Assembly: GCA_020629695.1 (NCBI GenBank) | Contig: JAHDCV010000005.1 | Span: forward strand, 46,004 to 110,003 | Reading direction: 5' to 3' | DNA from: Acidimicrobiales bacterium | GTDB lineage: Bacteria > Actinomycetota > Acidimicrobiia > Acidimicrobiales > SZUA-35 | DNA length: 64,000 nucleotides | Shown here: positions 1-8,376 of the stretch, piece after piece | How positions within the stretch are numbered: position 1 is the first letter of the stretch | How the letters are laid out: each line of letters starts with the position of its first letter | Position numbers and translations under genes: made by a program | The notes under the pieces: model-generated | What the model was told of the DNA's origin: nothing | Databases searched by the model: none | What the model saw: the letters and a program-made list of their open reading frames with translations, nothing else

Positions 1-300
1 GATGAAGTTCTGCACGGCGTTGTCGAACTCCGCACCGCCTTCCGGGATCGAGTCCACGAATGCGGTCTCGATGCCCGTCGAGGCCTCCGCACCGAGGCGG
101 CCTTCGTTGTGCATGAAGTTCCAGCCGGCATCGCCGATCGGCGCGACCATCACGAAGGCGGCCTTCGTATCCGAGGTCGCTGCGGACTCGCCCTCGGACC
201 CGGCTGCAGCCGAGTCGTCATCGTCCGAGCCGCCGCACGCGGCAGCGAAGAGCAGGAACGGGAGCAGGAGCGCCAGCCAGTGGCGTCGCTTGGGGGTCAT
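1..300 (-). CDS. BMP-family ABC transporter substrate-binding lipoprotein (5' part only)
   Basis: This is the N-terminal 100 codons of a gene that continues beyond the left edge. It starts at ATG 300 behind a GGAGGA ribosome site. The product opens with a lipoprotein signal (MTPKRRHW, hydrophobic LALLLPFLLF, lipobox AAAC, then an acidic Asp/Ser/Ala linker). The mature part begins AAFVMVAPIGDAGWNFMHNEG, the usual opening of BMP/PnrA-type periplasmic binding proteins, which bind nucleosides or related small molecules for ABC import. The rest of the operon lies outside the window. The family call is good. The ligand is unknown. Confidence 0.75.
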   Translation of the reverse strand, partial: MTPKRRHWLALLLPFLLFAAACGGSDDDDSAAAGSEGESAATSDTKAAFVMVAPIGDAGWNFMHNEGRLGAEASTGIETAFVDSIPEGGAEFDNAVQNFI

Positions 301-400
301 GGGTTTCCTCCGGGTCTCTCGCCGACGAACGTCCGGCGAACGACGAGGTACGGATCCGCCCTCGCCTCCGACCGGCAGGTTGCCAGGAAAATCGTCTCGG

Positions 401-415
401 CGCGTTGCCAACGCG
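401..415. promoter_or_regulatory. Perfect palindrome upstream of the BMP lipoprotein gene
   Basis: CGCGTTG-C-CAACGCG has perfect 7-bp arms and a one-base centre. It lies about 100 bp before the lipoprotein start. The CGTTG/CAACG core resembles LacI-family operators. Role as an operator is inferred. Confidence 0.4.
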
Positions 416-513
416 TGAAATCCCATCGCTGTGATTCACATCTCCACGCACCGTGGTCGCGCACGCGCCGAGGGCGAACATCTCATGCGTTCACGGTGGT
501 CCTGGGCCATCGG

Positions 514-539
514 GATCAAACCTCGATCGAACCTTGATC
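514..539. promoter_or_regulatory. 26-bp structured inverted repeat (possible operator)
   Basis: GATCAA-ACCT-CGATCG-AACC-TTGATC has outer arms GATCAA/TTGATC that are perfect inverted repeats around a central CGATCG palindrome, with AACCT also directly repeated on both sides. It sits in the 464-bp gene-free stretch between the lipoprotein gene (left, minus strand) and the candidate small RNA (right, plus strand), so it could serve either. Confidence 0.35.
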
Positions 540-596
540 GCCGACGGGGCGCACCGATGGAACGAGGTCGACATCGCCGAGCCACGGCGGAGTGGC

Positions 597-602
597 TAGG
601 TT
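597..602 (+). promoter_or_regulatory. -10 promoter hexamer TAGGTT for the candidate small RNA
   Basis: TAGGTT is identical to the -10 box placed 7-8 nt before the start codons of leaderless genes elsewhere here (for example 9444-9449, 19679-19684, 42204-42209). No start codon follows at that spacing, so a transcript beginning near 610 would be non-coding. Confidence 0.4.
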
Positions 603-609
603 CTTCACC

Positions 610-723
610 GGCAACGTCGCCGGTGTCGGTGTCGACACCAATGCATCCAGGTGGCGGGAATCAGTCCTCTGCTGGGGCAGAAGCGGCACGGCCTCCGACT
701 CGCTCGGAGGTCGTGCCGCTTTT
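610..723 (+). ncRNA. Candidate small RNA (about 114 nt) ending at an intrinsic terminator
   Basis: The stretch between the TAGGTT box and the terminator has no credible reading frame but a series of hairpins: CCGGC/GCCGG (608-623), the perfect palindrome GGTGTCGACACC (628-639), TCTGC-TGGG-GCAGA (668-681), then the terminator stem. Rhomboid has its own leaderless promoter downstream (TAACTT at 753-758), so this transcript looks free-standing rather than a 5' leader. I do not recognise an RNA family; it does not match the cobalamin, TPP or SAM riboswitch cores that I know. Function unknown. Confidence 0.35.
682..723 (+). terminator. Strong intrinsic terminator
   Basis: A 17-bp stem (682-698 with 704-720, one G-U pair and otherwise perfect) closes a 5-nt loop CTCGC and runs into TTTT. 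It reads on the plus strand and insulates the rhomboid gene from whatever is transcribed upstream. Confidence 0.75.
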
Positions 724-764
724 GCGTTCACGAACCGGCCCGGGGCCGGCAGTAACTTCGGACC

Positions 765-1430
765 ATGGCGTTCACCTCCCCGGTGCCCGACGACCTCGAG
801 TCGCCGCTCGGTCCCGTTCGTCGACGCATCAGCCAGTTCGGCTGGATCGCCAGGGTCCTCGTCGGCGCCCTCGCGCTGATGTGGGCGATCGAGATCATCG
901 ACACCTTCGTGCTCGGCGATCGCCTCCAGGCCAATGGCATCCGGCCCCGTCGCGCCGATGGGCTCGACGGCATCCTCTGGGCCCCGTTCCTCCACGGCGG
1001 CTTCTTCCACCTGATCGGCAACAGCATTCCGTTCCTCATGCTCGGCGGCTTCGTCGGGCTCCGCGGCACCCGCTACTGGTCGACGATCGCCGTGCTCGGT
1101 GTGGTCGTGGGCGGCGGACTCACCTGGTTGTTCGCCGTCGGCGACGGCAACCACATCGGTGCGAGCGGTGTCGTGTACGCGTTCTTCGGTGCGATCCTGA
1201 CCGCGGCCGTGGTCGAGCGCCGTCCCGGCCCCGCGGCCATCGCGATCGTCACGATCATCCTCTACTCGAGCTTCTTCGTCGGGCTGATCCCGCAGGGACG
1301 GATCTCGTGGGAGGGCCACCTGTTCGGAGCCATCGCCGGCGCGATCGGCGCCAAGTCGATGGCCGAACCCCGCCCACCGAAGCGGGTGCTCGACGAGCCG
1401 CCGCTCGACGATCCCTACTGGGAGGTCTGA
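765..1430 (+). CDS. Rhomboid-family intramembrane serine protease
   Basis: A 221-residue membrane protein with about six hydrophobic segments. The serine protease dyad is visible: Ser134 in GASGVVYA and His185 in WEGHLFGAIAGAI, each inside a predicted membrane helix. The HLIGNS segment near residue 88 supplies the upstream His/Asn typical of the rhomboid oxyanion region. Rhomboids cut transmembrane substrates within the bilayer; the substrate here is unknown. The start at ATG 765 is supported by TAACTT six bases upstream, giving a leaderless transcript. The C-terminus ends in a short Pro/Asp-rich cytoplasmic tail. Stands alone between the terminator at 723 and ppc. Confidence 0.9.
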   Translation: MAFTSPVPDDLESPLGPVRRRISQFGWIARVLVGALALMWAIEIIDTFVLGDRLQANGIRPRRADGLDGILWAPFLHGGFFHLIGNSIPFLMLGGFVGLRGTRYWSTIAVLGVVVGGGLTWLFAVGDGNHIGASGVVYAFFGAILTAAVVERRPGPAAIAIVTIILYSSFFVGLIPQGRISWEGHLFGAIAGAIGAKSMAEPRPPKRVLDEPPLDDPYWEV

Positions 1431-1513
1431 CGGGAAGGGCCGGCACCTAGCCTGGGCGGGCGGATCAACGGCGATCCCTGCTCGGAGCCAGCGACCAGAC
1501 GAGGCCGACCGCC

Positions 1514-4243
1514 ATGACCCCAGCCCAACTCGTTGCCGCCGACGAAGCACTGCGTTCCGACATCCGGCGCATCGGTGCCCAACTCGGCCAGTCGATCGTC
1601 CGACAGGAGGGCGGGGAGTTCCTCGAACTCGTCGAGCAGGTCCGGGTGCTCGCCCGGCGCCTCCGCAAGGAGGAATCCGATGCCGCCGGTGATCAGCTCG
1701 CCGATCTCCTCGACGGTGTCGACCTCGTCGACGCCGTGCGGCTGGTCCGCGCCTTCACGACCTACTTCCACCTGGCCAACGTCGCGGAGCAGGTCCATCG
1801 CATCGACGACCTCAATGCGAGCAAGGAAGACCAGGGCCGGATCGCCGACACGATCGAACGGCTGCTCGGCGCGGGCTTCGACACGGCGACGATCGCCACG
1901 GCCCTCGACGCGTGCGAACTGCGTCCCGTGTTCACCGCCCATCCGACCGAGGCGTCCCGTCGCTCGATCCTCGACAAGCTGACCGAGATCTCCACGCTGC
2001 TCGAAGAACGGCTCTCGACACGCACGACCAACGCCGATCGCGTCCGCCTCGACCGCCGGATCGACGAGTTGATCGACGCCATGTGGCAGACCGACGAGAT
2101 CCGCCGGGAGAAGCCCCTGGTCGTGGACGAGGCCCGCTCGGCGCTGTACTACCTGGAACTCATCGTGTCCGAAGCGCTGCCGGCCGTACTCGACGATGTC
2201 GCACTCGCCGCCGATCGACACAACATCGACGTGGCCGACGACACGAGCCCGATCCGGTTCGGCAACTGGGTCGGCGGCGATCGCGACGGCAACCCGTTCG
2301 TCCTGCCGTCCACGACCCGGGAGGTGCTCCAGCTCCAGCGCACTCGTGCACTGCGCCTGCTCCGTCGTGAACTCGTCGATCTCGCCGCCGAACTCTCACC
2401 GAGCGACGTCATCCGCCCCGTGTCCGACGAACTCCGCGACGCGGTCGAAGCGGACCGCGCCATGTTCCCCCGGGTCTTCGACCGCGTCGGTCGGATCAAC
2501 GACGGCGAGTGGTACCGCCTGAAGCTCGCCGTCATGGCCGAACGGCTGGAGCGCGCCGAGCACGAGGTCGCCCGCGACGGGGCCTACTCCCGACCGCAGC
2601 AGCTGGCCGATGACCTGGCGGTGCTGAGCCGCTCACTGTGCGCGAACAACGGCCGGCTCCTGGCCGAAGGCCGCCTCGCCCGGGTGCGCCGCCTCGTCGC
2701 CACCATCGGCTTCCACCTGGCCGTGCTGGACATCCGTCAACACGCGGACAAGATGCACGCGTCACTCGGTGGCCTCTTCGCCGCTTCGGGCACCGCCTAC
2801 CCGGAGGACGAGGCGGGACGCACGGCGTTGCTGGTCGCCGAGCTCGGCAGCAGGCGGCCGCTCGCCCCCGCAGGGACGCCGGTCGACGAGGGCGACGCCC
2901 TGGCCGTGTTCCGTGTGCTGCGCGAGACCATGGACCTCTGGGGCGACGACATCGTCGAGTCCTGGATCGTTTCGATGACCCGAGGCGTACACGACATCCT
3001 CGCGCCGGCGCTGCTCGCCCGGGAGGTCGGATTGATCGACCTCTCGAGCGGCGTCGCCCGACTCGGCTTCGTGCCGTTGTTCGAGACCATCGAAGATCTC
3101 CGCAACGTCGGGCCGGTGCTCGACAAGCTCCTCACCATCCCGACCTATCGCCGCATCGTCGAACTCCGTGGCGGTGTCCAGGAGGTCATGGTCGGCTACT
3201 CCGACTCGAACAAGGACGGCGGCATCGCCACCTCCCAGTGGGAGATCCACAAGGCGCTCCGCACGATCGCGGAGGTCTCGCGACGCCACGGTGTGCACAT
3301 CCGTGTGTTCCACGGTCGAGGCGGCACCGTCGGGCGGGGCGGCGGCCCGACCAACGAATCGATCCTGGCCCAGCCGCCCGGCGCGATCGCCGGCGACATC
3401 AAGATCACCGAACAGGGTGAGGTGATCTCGGACAAGTACGGCCAACCCGAGATCGCCCACCGCAACCTCGATCTGGCGCTGTCGGCGGTGCTCGAGGCGA
3501 CCGTGGCCCGAACCAAGCCGGCCAACGATCCGGCCCGGCTCCAACGTTGGTCCGAGGTCATGGAGCTCGTCTCCGGTTCGGCGTTCTCGGCCTACCGGGG
3601 CTTCGTCGAGCATCCGGACCTGCCGGCCTACTTCAAGGCGTCGACCCCGGTCGAGGAGCTCGGCCAGCTCAACATCGGCTCCCGGCCGGCGCGCCGATCC
3701 GGCGGCGGTCAGTCGATCGACGACCTCCGGGCCATCCCGTGGGTCTTCGGGTGGACCCAGTCGCGCCAGATCATCCCCGGCTGGTTCGGTGTCGGCTCCG
3801 GCCTCGGCGCCGCGATCGACTCGGGCCACGGCGAGACGCTCGCCGAGATGCTGGAGCACTGGACCTTCTTCCAGACGTTCCTCGGCAACGTCGAGATGAC
3901 GCTCGCGAAGACCGACCTCAGGATCGCCGAGCGCTACGTGCACGCATTGGTCGACGAGTCGTTGCGCGGCCCGTTCGAGATGGTGATCGCCGAACACGAA
4001 CGCACGCTCGCCCACGTGACCGCGCTCACGGGCGGAGCGCCGCTCGACTCGCTGCCGATCCTCCAGCGCACGCTTCGGGTGCGTGACACGTATCTCGACC
4101 CCTTGCACACCCTGCAGATCGCGTTGTTGCGCCGATCTCGGCAGCTCGACGACGGCGCCGACGACGACACCGCTCGTCGGGTCCGACGAACCCTGCTCCT
4201 CACGGTGAACGGCGTCGCGGCCGGAATGCGGAACACCGGTTGA
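1514..4243 (+). CDS. ppc: Phosphoenolpyruvate carboxylase
   Basis: A 909-residue enzyme of the usual bacterial PEPC length, converting phosphoenolpyruvate and bicarbonate to oxaloacetate to refill the TCA cycle. Conserved blocks appear in order: FTAHPTEASRRS with catalytic His143, GNWVGGDRDGNPFV, VGYSDSNKDGG, the glycine-rich loop FHGRGGTVGRGGGP, SRPARRSGGG, FGWTQSRQIIPGW and the C-terminal RNTG that reaches the active site. All key residues are intact. A TAGCCT -10 box lies at 1448-1453, giving a short leader. The stop codon overlaps the start of the following MFS gene (TTGA), so the two are co-translated. Confidence 0.97.
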   Translation: MTPAQLVAADEALRSDIRRIGAQLGQSIVRQEGGEFLELVEQVRVLARRLRKEESDAAGDQLADLLDGVDLVDAVRLVRAFTTYFHLANVAEQVHRIDDLNASKEDQGRIADTIERLLGAGFDTATIATALDACELRPVFTAHPTEASRRSILDKLTEISTLLEERLSTRTTNADRVRLDRRIDELIDAMWQTDEIRREKPLVVDEARSALYYLELIVSEALPAVLDDVALAADRHNIDVADDTSPIRFGNWVGGDRDGNPFVLPSTTREVLQLQRTRALRLLRRELVDLAAELSPSDVIRPVSDELRDAVEADRAMFPRVFDRVGRINDGEWYRLKLAVMAERLERAEHEVARDGAYSRPQQLADDLAVLSRSLCANNGRLLAEGRLARVRRLVATIGFHLAVLDIRQHADKMHASLGGLFAASGTAYPEDEAGRTALLVAELGSRRPLAPAGTPVDEGDALAVFRVLRETMDLWGDDIVESWIVSMTRGVHDILAPALLAREVGLIDLSSGVARLGFVPLFETIEDLRNVGPVLDKLLTIPTYRRIVELRGGVQEVMVGYSDSNKDGGIATSQWEIHKALRTIAEVSRRHGVHIRVFHGRGGTVGRGGGPTNESILAQPPGAIAGDIKITEQGEVISDKYGQPEIAHRNLDLALSAVLEATVARTKPANDPARLQRWSEVMELVSGSAFSAYRGFVEHPDLPAYFKASTPVEELGQLNIGSRPARRSGGGQSIDDLRAIPWVFGWTQSRQIIPGWFGVGSGLGAAIDSGHGETLAEMLEHWTFFQTFLGNVEMTLAKTDLRIAERYVHALVDESLRGPFEMVIAEHERTLAHVTALTGGAPLDSLPILQRTLRVRDTYLDPLHTLQIALLRRSRQLDDGADDDTARRVRRTLLLTVNGVAAGMRNTG

Positions 4244-5496
4244 CCACGGGCGCGGCGGCCGGGACGCTCCCCGTCTGGGCCCCGCTGCGGCGACCGACGA
4301 TCCGACGGCTGGTCGGTGGCCAGTTCCTCGCCGAACTCGGTGACGGCATCGTGCTCGTCGCGCTGCCGTTGTTCGTGTTCGCCGAGACCCGCTCCGAGCT
4401 CGCGACCTCGCTCGCGTTCGCCGCCGAGATGGGGCTCGGGATCGTGCTCGCGGTCCTGGGTGGCGTCGCCGCCGACCGGTTCGACCGCCGACGGAATCTC
4501 CTGATCAGCTATGCGGTGCGCGCCGCCCTGCTCCTGGCGACGCTGATCGCGTTCCCGGTCGCGGTCATCGCCGCGATGGCCATCGCCGCCCGGGCGCTCG
4601 GCCAGGGTGACAATCCGTCGTTCGACGCGCTGCTGCCCGACCACGCCGATGGCGATCTCCAGCAGATCCTCGCCCTCCGCCGCTCGGTGCAGGCGGCATC
4701 GTTCCTGGTCGGGCCGGCGATCGGGGCGCTGCTGGTCAGTGTCATCGGTGCCGCCACGACCCTCGCGCTGCCCGCTGTCGGATTCATCCTGTCGGGATGT
4801 GCGATCGCGACGCTGCACGGCATCGATCACACACTGCCGGAACGTCGCGATCGGCAGGGCGAGAGCCGGGGCCGGGAACAGTTCGTCGAGCTCACCCGGG
4901 GCATGAGCATCATCGTGACCACCCCGATCGTGCGCCGCCTCGTCGGCTACCAGATGCTCGTGTTCGCCTCGGTCGGCATCGCGATGGCATCCGCCGTCGT
5001 CTGGTACGAGGTCACGCTCGAGGCCCCCGAGTGGTGGTTCGGCCTGGCCATCGCCGGGTACGGCATCGGCGCCACCGTCGGGATCGGCTGGGCGGGCAGC
5101 CGAACCTGGTCGATGTCGCTCCCGAACGTGATGCTCACCCTCGCCCCGATCTACGCCGCGTGCTGTGTGCTCGGTGTGATCGCCGAGCTTCCCTGGTTGA
5201 TGCCGCTCAGTTGGTTCCTCTGGGGCATCGCCACCGGACCCGACCAGGTGCTCGGCGAACTCACCTTCGTGAATCGGATTCCCGAGGCATCGAGAGGGCG
5301 GGCGTTCGCCGGGTTCAACGTCGTCGTCTCCGCCGGCCAGTTCCTCGGCTTCCTGGTCGCCGGGCCCGCACTCGAACTCATCGGTGCCCGGCCCACGTTC
5401 TTCGGGACCGCCGTGCTGATCGTGCTCACGGGCCTCATCTGGCTGGGCCCCGCCCGTCGGGGTGAACGACCGGCGCTGTCTCCGGCACTCAGCTGA
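4240..5496 (+). CDS. MFS transporter (MFS_3/EntS-like exporter)
   Basis: A 418-residue polytopic protein with about 12 hydrophobic segments and the cytoplasmic loop AADRFDRRRNLL after helix 2, the characteristic DR-x-x-RR turn of the MFS_3 group that includes EntS-type exporters. The TTG start overlaps the ppc stop by four bases (TTGA), so translation is coupled to PEP carboxylase; a functional link between the two is not obvious. It ends overlapping hipA, which is convergent, by 8 bp. Substrate unknown. Confidence 0.8.
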   Translation: MTTGAAAGTLPVWAPLRRPTIRRLVGGQFLAELGDGIVLVALPLFVFAETRSELATSLAFAAEMGLGIVLAVLGGVAADRFDRRRNLLISYAVRAALLLATLIAFPVAVIAAMAIAARALGQGDNPSFDALLPDHADGDLQQILALRRSVQAASFLVGPAIGALLVSVIGAATTLALPAVGFILSGCAIATLHGIDHTLPERRDRQGESRGREQFVELTRGMSIIVTTPIVRRLVGYQMLVFASVGIAMASAVVWYEVTLEAPEWWFGLAIAGYGIGATVGIGWAGSRTWSMSLPNVMLTLAPIYAACCVLGVIAELPWLMPLSWFLWGIATGPDQVLGELTFVNRIPEASRGRAFAGFNVVVSAGQFLGFLVAGPALELIGARPTFFGTAVLIVLTGLIWLGPARRGERPALSPALS

Positions 5497-6754
5497 GGCC
5501 GGCCACCCGCTGGCCGACCTCGTCGACCAACTGCTCGGAGACGCCCGGCACACGACGGGCGGCGCGCTCGACCACCTCACCCAGCCGGACGATCGCCTCG
5601 TCGACCACGTCGGCCGCGGCATCGGCGCGCAGGCCCGGCCAGCTCGCGGCCTCGGCGACCAGGTCGTTCACCGTGACGTCGTCGATCGTCGTGGCCGCGC
5701 CGATGGGCATCGCCAACTGGCGGCTGATCGGCACGTCGCCGTCGGCGGTCAGCATCGTCCGCCAGTGTCCCGTCGGGACGAGGTCGTAGAGCGGAGCGAG
5801 CCGGAACGACGGCAACAACAGGGCGTAGTTCTTCCCGTGGGCGTCGGCGTTGCCGAGCGCCACCTGGACCACCATGGCGGCCGCGAGTGCTCGGAGGTCG
5901 GCCCGTGCGTCGCTCGAGACCCGGTCCAGGAGGGCCGCGACGTCGGTGAAGCGGGGCCCGCCGGCCACGGCGTACTTGGCGTCGGGCACCCGGGTCGTGT
6001 CGATGCCGAGTGCCTGGCAGAGGTCTTCCTGGTGCAACCGTTCGATCGTGCCGTCGAGATGACGCACCCGATCGAATCGCTCCACCGACAACACCGGCCG
6101 GCCGGCGAGCTCGAGGACCGCGGCGTCGATCATCGACAGCCCGAGCAGCGAAGCGATCGCGAGGCCGAACGCCTCGGCCCGGGCCGACCCCGGCAGGCGG
6201 GCGTCCTCCGGTTTGAAGATGTGGGTCGACGGTGTGCCGTCGACCGGTCGACCCCAGCCGTCCTCCAGCCGGGTCACGAGCAGCTTCGACTGCTGCCCGG
6301 CCAGCGACACCCGAACGTCGGTCGCCGCGCCGAGCGGCCGATCGGGCAACGCCGACAGCAGTCGACCGATGGTGGCCTCATCGAGTGGATCACCGGCGGG
6401 AACGACCCGATGGGCGGGTGGATCCCGATCGGCGTCGGTGAAGGTGACCGCTCCGGCGCAGTCGCGGCCAGCTGCCGCGAGCAGATCGAAGGTGAACCCC
6501 CGGCGGATCCCGAGTGTGTCCTCCATCCGATCCCGCGCCGCACCTTCGGGCAGCAGACCCTCGAGGAACGGGCTGATCTCGGCGTGGGTGTACGGGCGGG
6601 CACGCAACGGCAGGCGCGCCGAAAGCAGGGGCACACCCAGCGGGCCGGCGGCGACCACGTCGTCGGCGTAGGCGAATCGGAGCTTGTTCGTGCGCGCCTC
6701 GGACAACGTGCCGACCCGACGGCCGCCGAGATGAACGGCGAGGTCCCGGCTCAC
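5489..6754 (-). CDS. hipA: HipA-family serine/threonine kinase toxin
   Basis: A 421-residue HipA-type kinase, the toxin half of a type II toxin-antitoxin pair; the E. coli homologue phosphorylates glutamyl-tRNA synthetase and triggers dormancy. The HipA_N couple domain (GRRVGTLSE...LRFAY) covers about residues 8-105. The kinase part shows the phosphate-binding SLAGQQSKLLV, STHIFKPED with the ATP-binding Lys, LSVERFDR, the catalytic loop GNADAHGKNYALL and LAPLYDLV (DFG equivalent). All are intact, so it should be active. GTG start overlaps the hipB stop (GTGA), the usual coupled order antitoxin then toxin. Confidence 0.92.
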   Translation of the reverse strand: MSRDLAVHLGGRRVGTLSEARTNKLRFAYADDVVAAGPLGVPLLSARLPLRARPYTHAEISPFLEGLLPEGAARDRMEDTLGIRRGFTFDLLAAAGRDCAGAVTFTDADRDPPAHRVVPAGDPLDEATIGRLLSALPDRPLGAATDVRVSLAGQQSKLLVTRLEDGWGRPVDGTPSTHIFKPEDARLPGSARAEAFGLAIASLLGLSMIDAAVLELAGRPVLSVERFDRVRHLDGTIERLHQEDLCQALGIDTTRVPDAKYAVAGGPRFTDVAALLDRVSSDARADLRALAAAMVVQVALGNADAHGKNYALLLPSFRLAPLYDLVPTGHWRTMLTADGDVPISRQLAMPIGAATTIDDVTVNDLVAEAASWPGLRADAAADVVDEAIVRLGEVVERAARRVPGVSEQLVDEVGQRVAGLS

Positions 6755-7074
6755 CCGATACCCGCCGAGGATCCGTCCGCCGGGGCGGGCACCTCGATCG
6801 TGATCTCGAGGCCGAGCCGCCGCAGCACCCGGAAGAGGCGCTCGGTCTGGTCGGTCGAGATCCCCCGCTCGAGATTCGACAGGTACGACCGGTGGAGCCC
6901 GGCGGCCTCGGCGAGGTCGGCCTGGGTCATGCCGTTGGCGTCACGAGCGGCCCGGATGACCTCGCCCAGCACCGACGGATCGCGGACGACCCAGGTCTCG
7001 GCGCCGGCTGTCGGCTCGGGTTCCGACCCCGACACCGACGAGCCGACGAGTTCAGCGTCTTGATTTTCAGACAT
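6751..7074 (-). CDS. hipB: HipB-like antitoxin, HTH_3 (Cro/CI) DNA-binding protein
   Basis: A 107-residue protein with a helix-turn-helix at about residues 48-85 (ANGMTQADLAEAAGLHRSYL, then SNLERG). The N-terminal 35 residues are acidic and low complexity. HipB proteins neutralise HipA and repress their own operon. Start at ATG 7074 is fixed by the -10 box TAGAGT (7082-7087, complement) seven bases upstream, giving a leaderless transcript; the in-frame GTG nine bases earlier would lie inside that promoter spacer. The stop overlaps hipA. An inverted repeat upstream is its probable operator. Confidence 0.88.
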   Translation of the reverse strand: MSENQDAELVGSSVSGSEPEPTAGAETWVVRDPSVLGEVIRAARDANGMTQADLAEAAGLHRSYLSNLERGISTDQTERLFRVLRRLGLEITIEVPAPADGSSAGIG

Positions 7075-7090
7075 GCCACACACTCTACAG

Positions 7091-7112
7091 GATGTCGGCA
7101 GATCAAGACATC
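7091..7112. promoter_or_regulatory. Putative HipB operator in the hipBA promoter
   Basis: GATGTC-N10-GACATC is a perfect 6+6 bp inverted repeat lying immediately upstream of the hipBA -10 box, over the expected -35 region. Position and symmetry suit autorepression by HipB. It is also about 55 bp before the divergent epoxide hydrolase start, so it may affect that gene. Confidence 0.5.
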
Positions 7113-7165
7113 ATGTGAATCGGTTCGAATGTCCCGAGATCCCGACACGTGCCAGACTCGCCCGC

Positions 7166-8311
7166 GTGAGCTTCGAGACCCGACCCGTCAGCCTCGCCTT
7201 CGACGACGAGGCCATCACCGACCTCCACGCCCGACTGGACCGGGCCCGCCTGCCCTCGGCGGCACCCGGTGCCCCCTGGGCCTATGGCATCGAGTTGGAC
7301 CTCCTCACCGAAGCGCTCGACCACTGGCGCCACCACTACGACTGGCGCACGGCCGAGGCCGAGCTGAACTCGTGGAACCTGCACGAGTGCGAGATCCAGG
7401 GGGAGCGGATCGTCTTCGCCCACCTCCGCTCCGAGCGCGACGACGCCATGCCGCTGCTGCTCACCCACGGCTGGCCGGGCTCGATCATCGAGTTCGCCGA
7501 CGTCATCGCCGACCTCCGGGCACCGGAGCAGGACGACGACCCTGCGTTCCACCTCGTCATCCCGTGTCTGCCCGGGTTCGGACTCAGCGGTCCGACCGTG
7601 ACGACCGGGGTGGGGCCGTCCCGGATCGCGACCATGTGGGCCGAGCTCATGGCCGGCCTCGGTTACGACCGATACGGCGCACAGGGGGGCGACTGGGGTG
7701 CCATCATCACCGGCCATCTCGGACTCGCCGACCCCGAGCACTGTCTCGGCATCCACATCAACATGGTCACCGCACCGCCGAGCGAGGAGATGATGGCGGA
7801 CATGACCGAAGCCGAACAGGCGGCGCTCGGCGAACTCCTGCACTTCCAGACCCACGAGACCGGCTACCAGGCGATCCAGGGGACCAAACCCCAGACGCTC
7901 GCGGTCGGGTTGACCGATTCACCGGTGGGTCTGTGCGCCTGGATCCTCGAGAAGTTCTGGACGTGGTCGGACCACGGCGACGACCTGTGGGCCGACGTCG
8001 ACAAGGACCGGTTCTGCACCAACCTCATGCTCTACTGGCTCACCGACACGGTCGGTTCGGCAGCTCGGATCTACCACGAGTTCCAGCAGCACGAGCAGCG
8101 TGCACTCGCGACCGGGGTCGAGGTCCCGACCGCGGGGGCGATCTTCCCCCGTGAGATCTACAAGGCCTCCCGGCGATGGGCGTCGGCCCGATTCAACGTC
8201 ACCCATTGGAGCGAATTCGACCGCGGCGGCCACTTCGCCGCACTCGAGGAACCCGACCTGCTGGTGGCCGACATCCGGTCGTTCTTCGCCGACCCCGCCG
8301 GCGGCAACTGA
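7166..8311 (+). CDS. Epoxide hydrolase (EHN-type alpha/beta hydrolase)
   Basis: A 381-residue protein with the N-terminal EHN domain (residues 1 to about 110, with DLHARLDRARLP) followed by the alpha/beta hydrolase core. Seen: oxyanion motif LLTHGWPGSIIEF, nucleophile elbow GAQGGDWGAI with Asp, and the C-terminal His in DRGGHFAALEEPDLL. This is the microsomal-type epoxide hydrolase plan, opening epoxides to diols. The GTG at 7166 is preceded by CAGACT and a 7-base spacer, so the start is taken there and not at upstream codons that overlap hipB. Not coupled to its downstream neighbour. Confidence 0.87.
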   Translation: MSFETRPVSLAFDDEAITDLHARLDRARLPSAAPGAPWAYGIELDLLTEALDHWRHHYDWRTAEAELNSWNLHECEIQGERIVFAHLRSERDDAMPLLLTHGWPGSIIEFADVIADLRAPEQDDDPAFHLVIPCLPGFGLSGPTVTTGVGPSRIATMWAELMAGLGYDRYGAQGGDWGAIITGHLGLADPEHCLGIHINMVTAPPSEEMMADMTEAEQAALGELLHFQTHETGYQAIQGTKPQTLAVGLTDSPVGLCAWILEKFWTWSDHGDDLWADVDKDRFCTNLMLYWLTDTVGSAARIYHEFQQHEQRALATGVEVPTAGAIFPREIYKASRRWASARFNVTHWSEFDRGGHFAALEEPDLLVADIRSFFADPAGGN

Positions 8312-8376
8312 GTCGCCCACGACGTGGATTCCGCCGACGGTGGGGGTCCAACACAAACCCTCCGAGTCCTGCGAGC

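Noticed and set aside
641..690. Possible cobalamin riboswitch because of GGCGGGAATC
   Set aside because: No B12-box consensus or the other conserved helices, and the terminator precedes a gene with its own promoter.
7093..7147. tRNA-like segment with GGTTCGAAT T-loop-like sequence and TGTCGG/CCGACA ends
   Set aside because: Only about 55 bases between the ends, no cloverleaf arms or anticodon stem; it is the hipBA/epoxide hydrolase promoter region.
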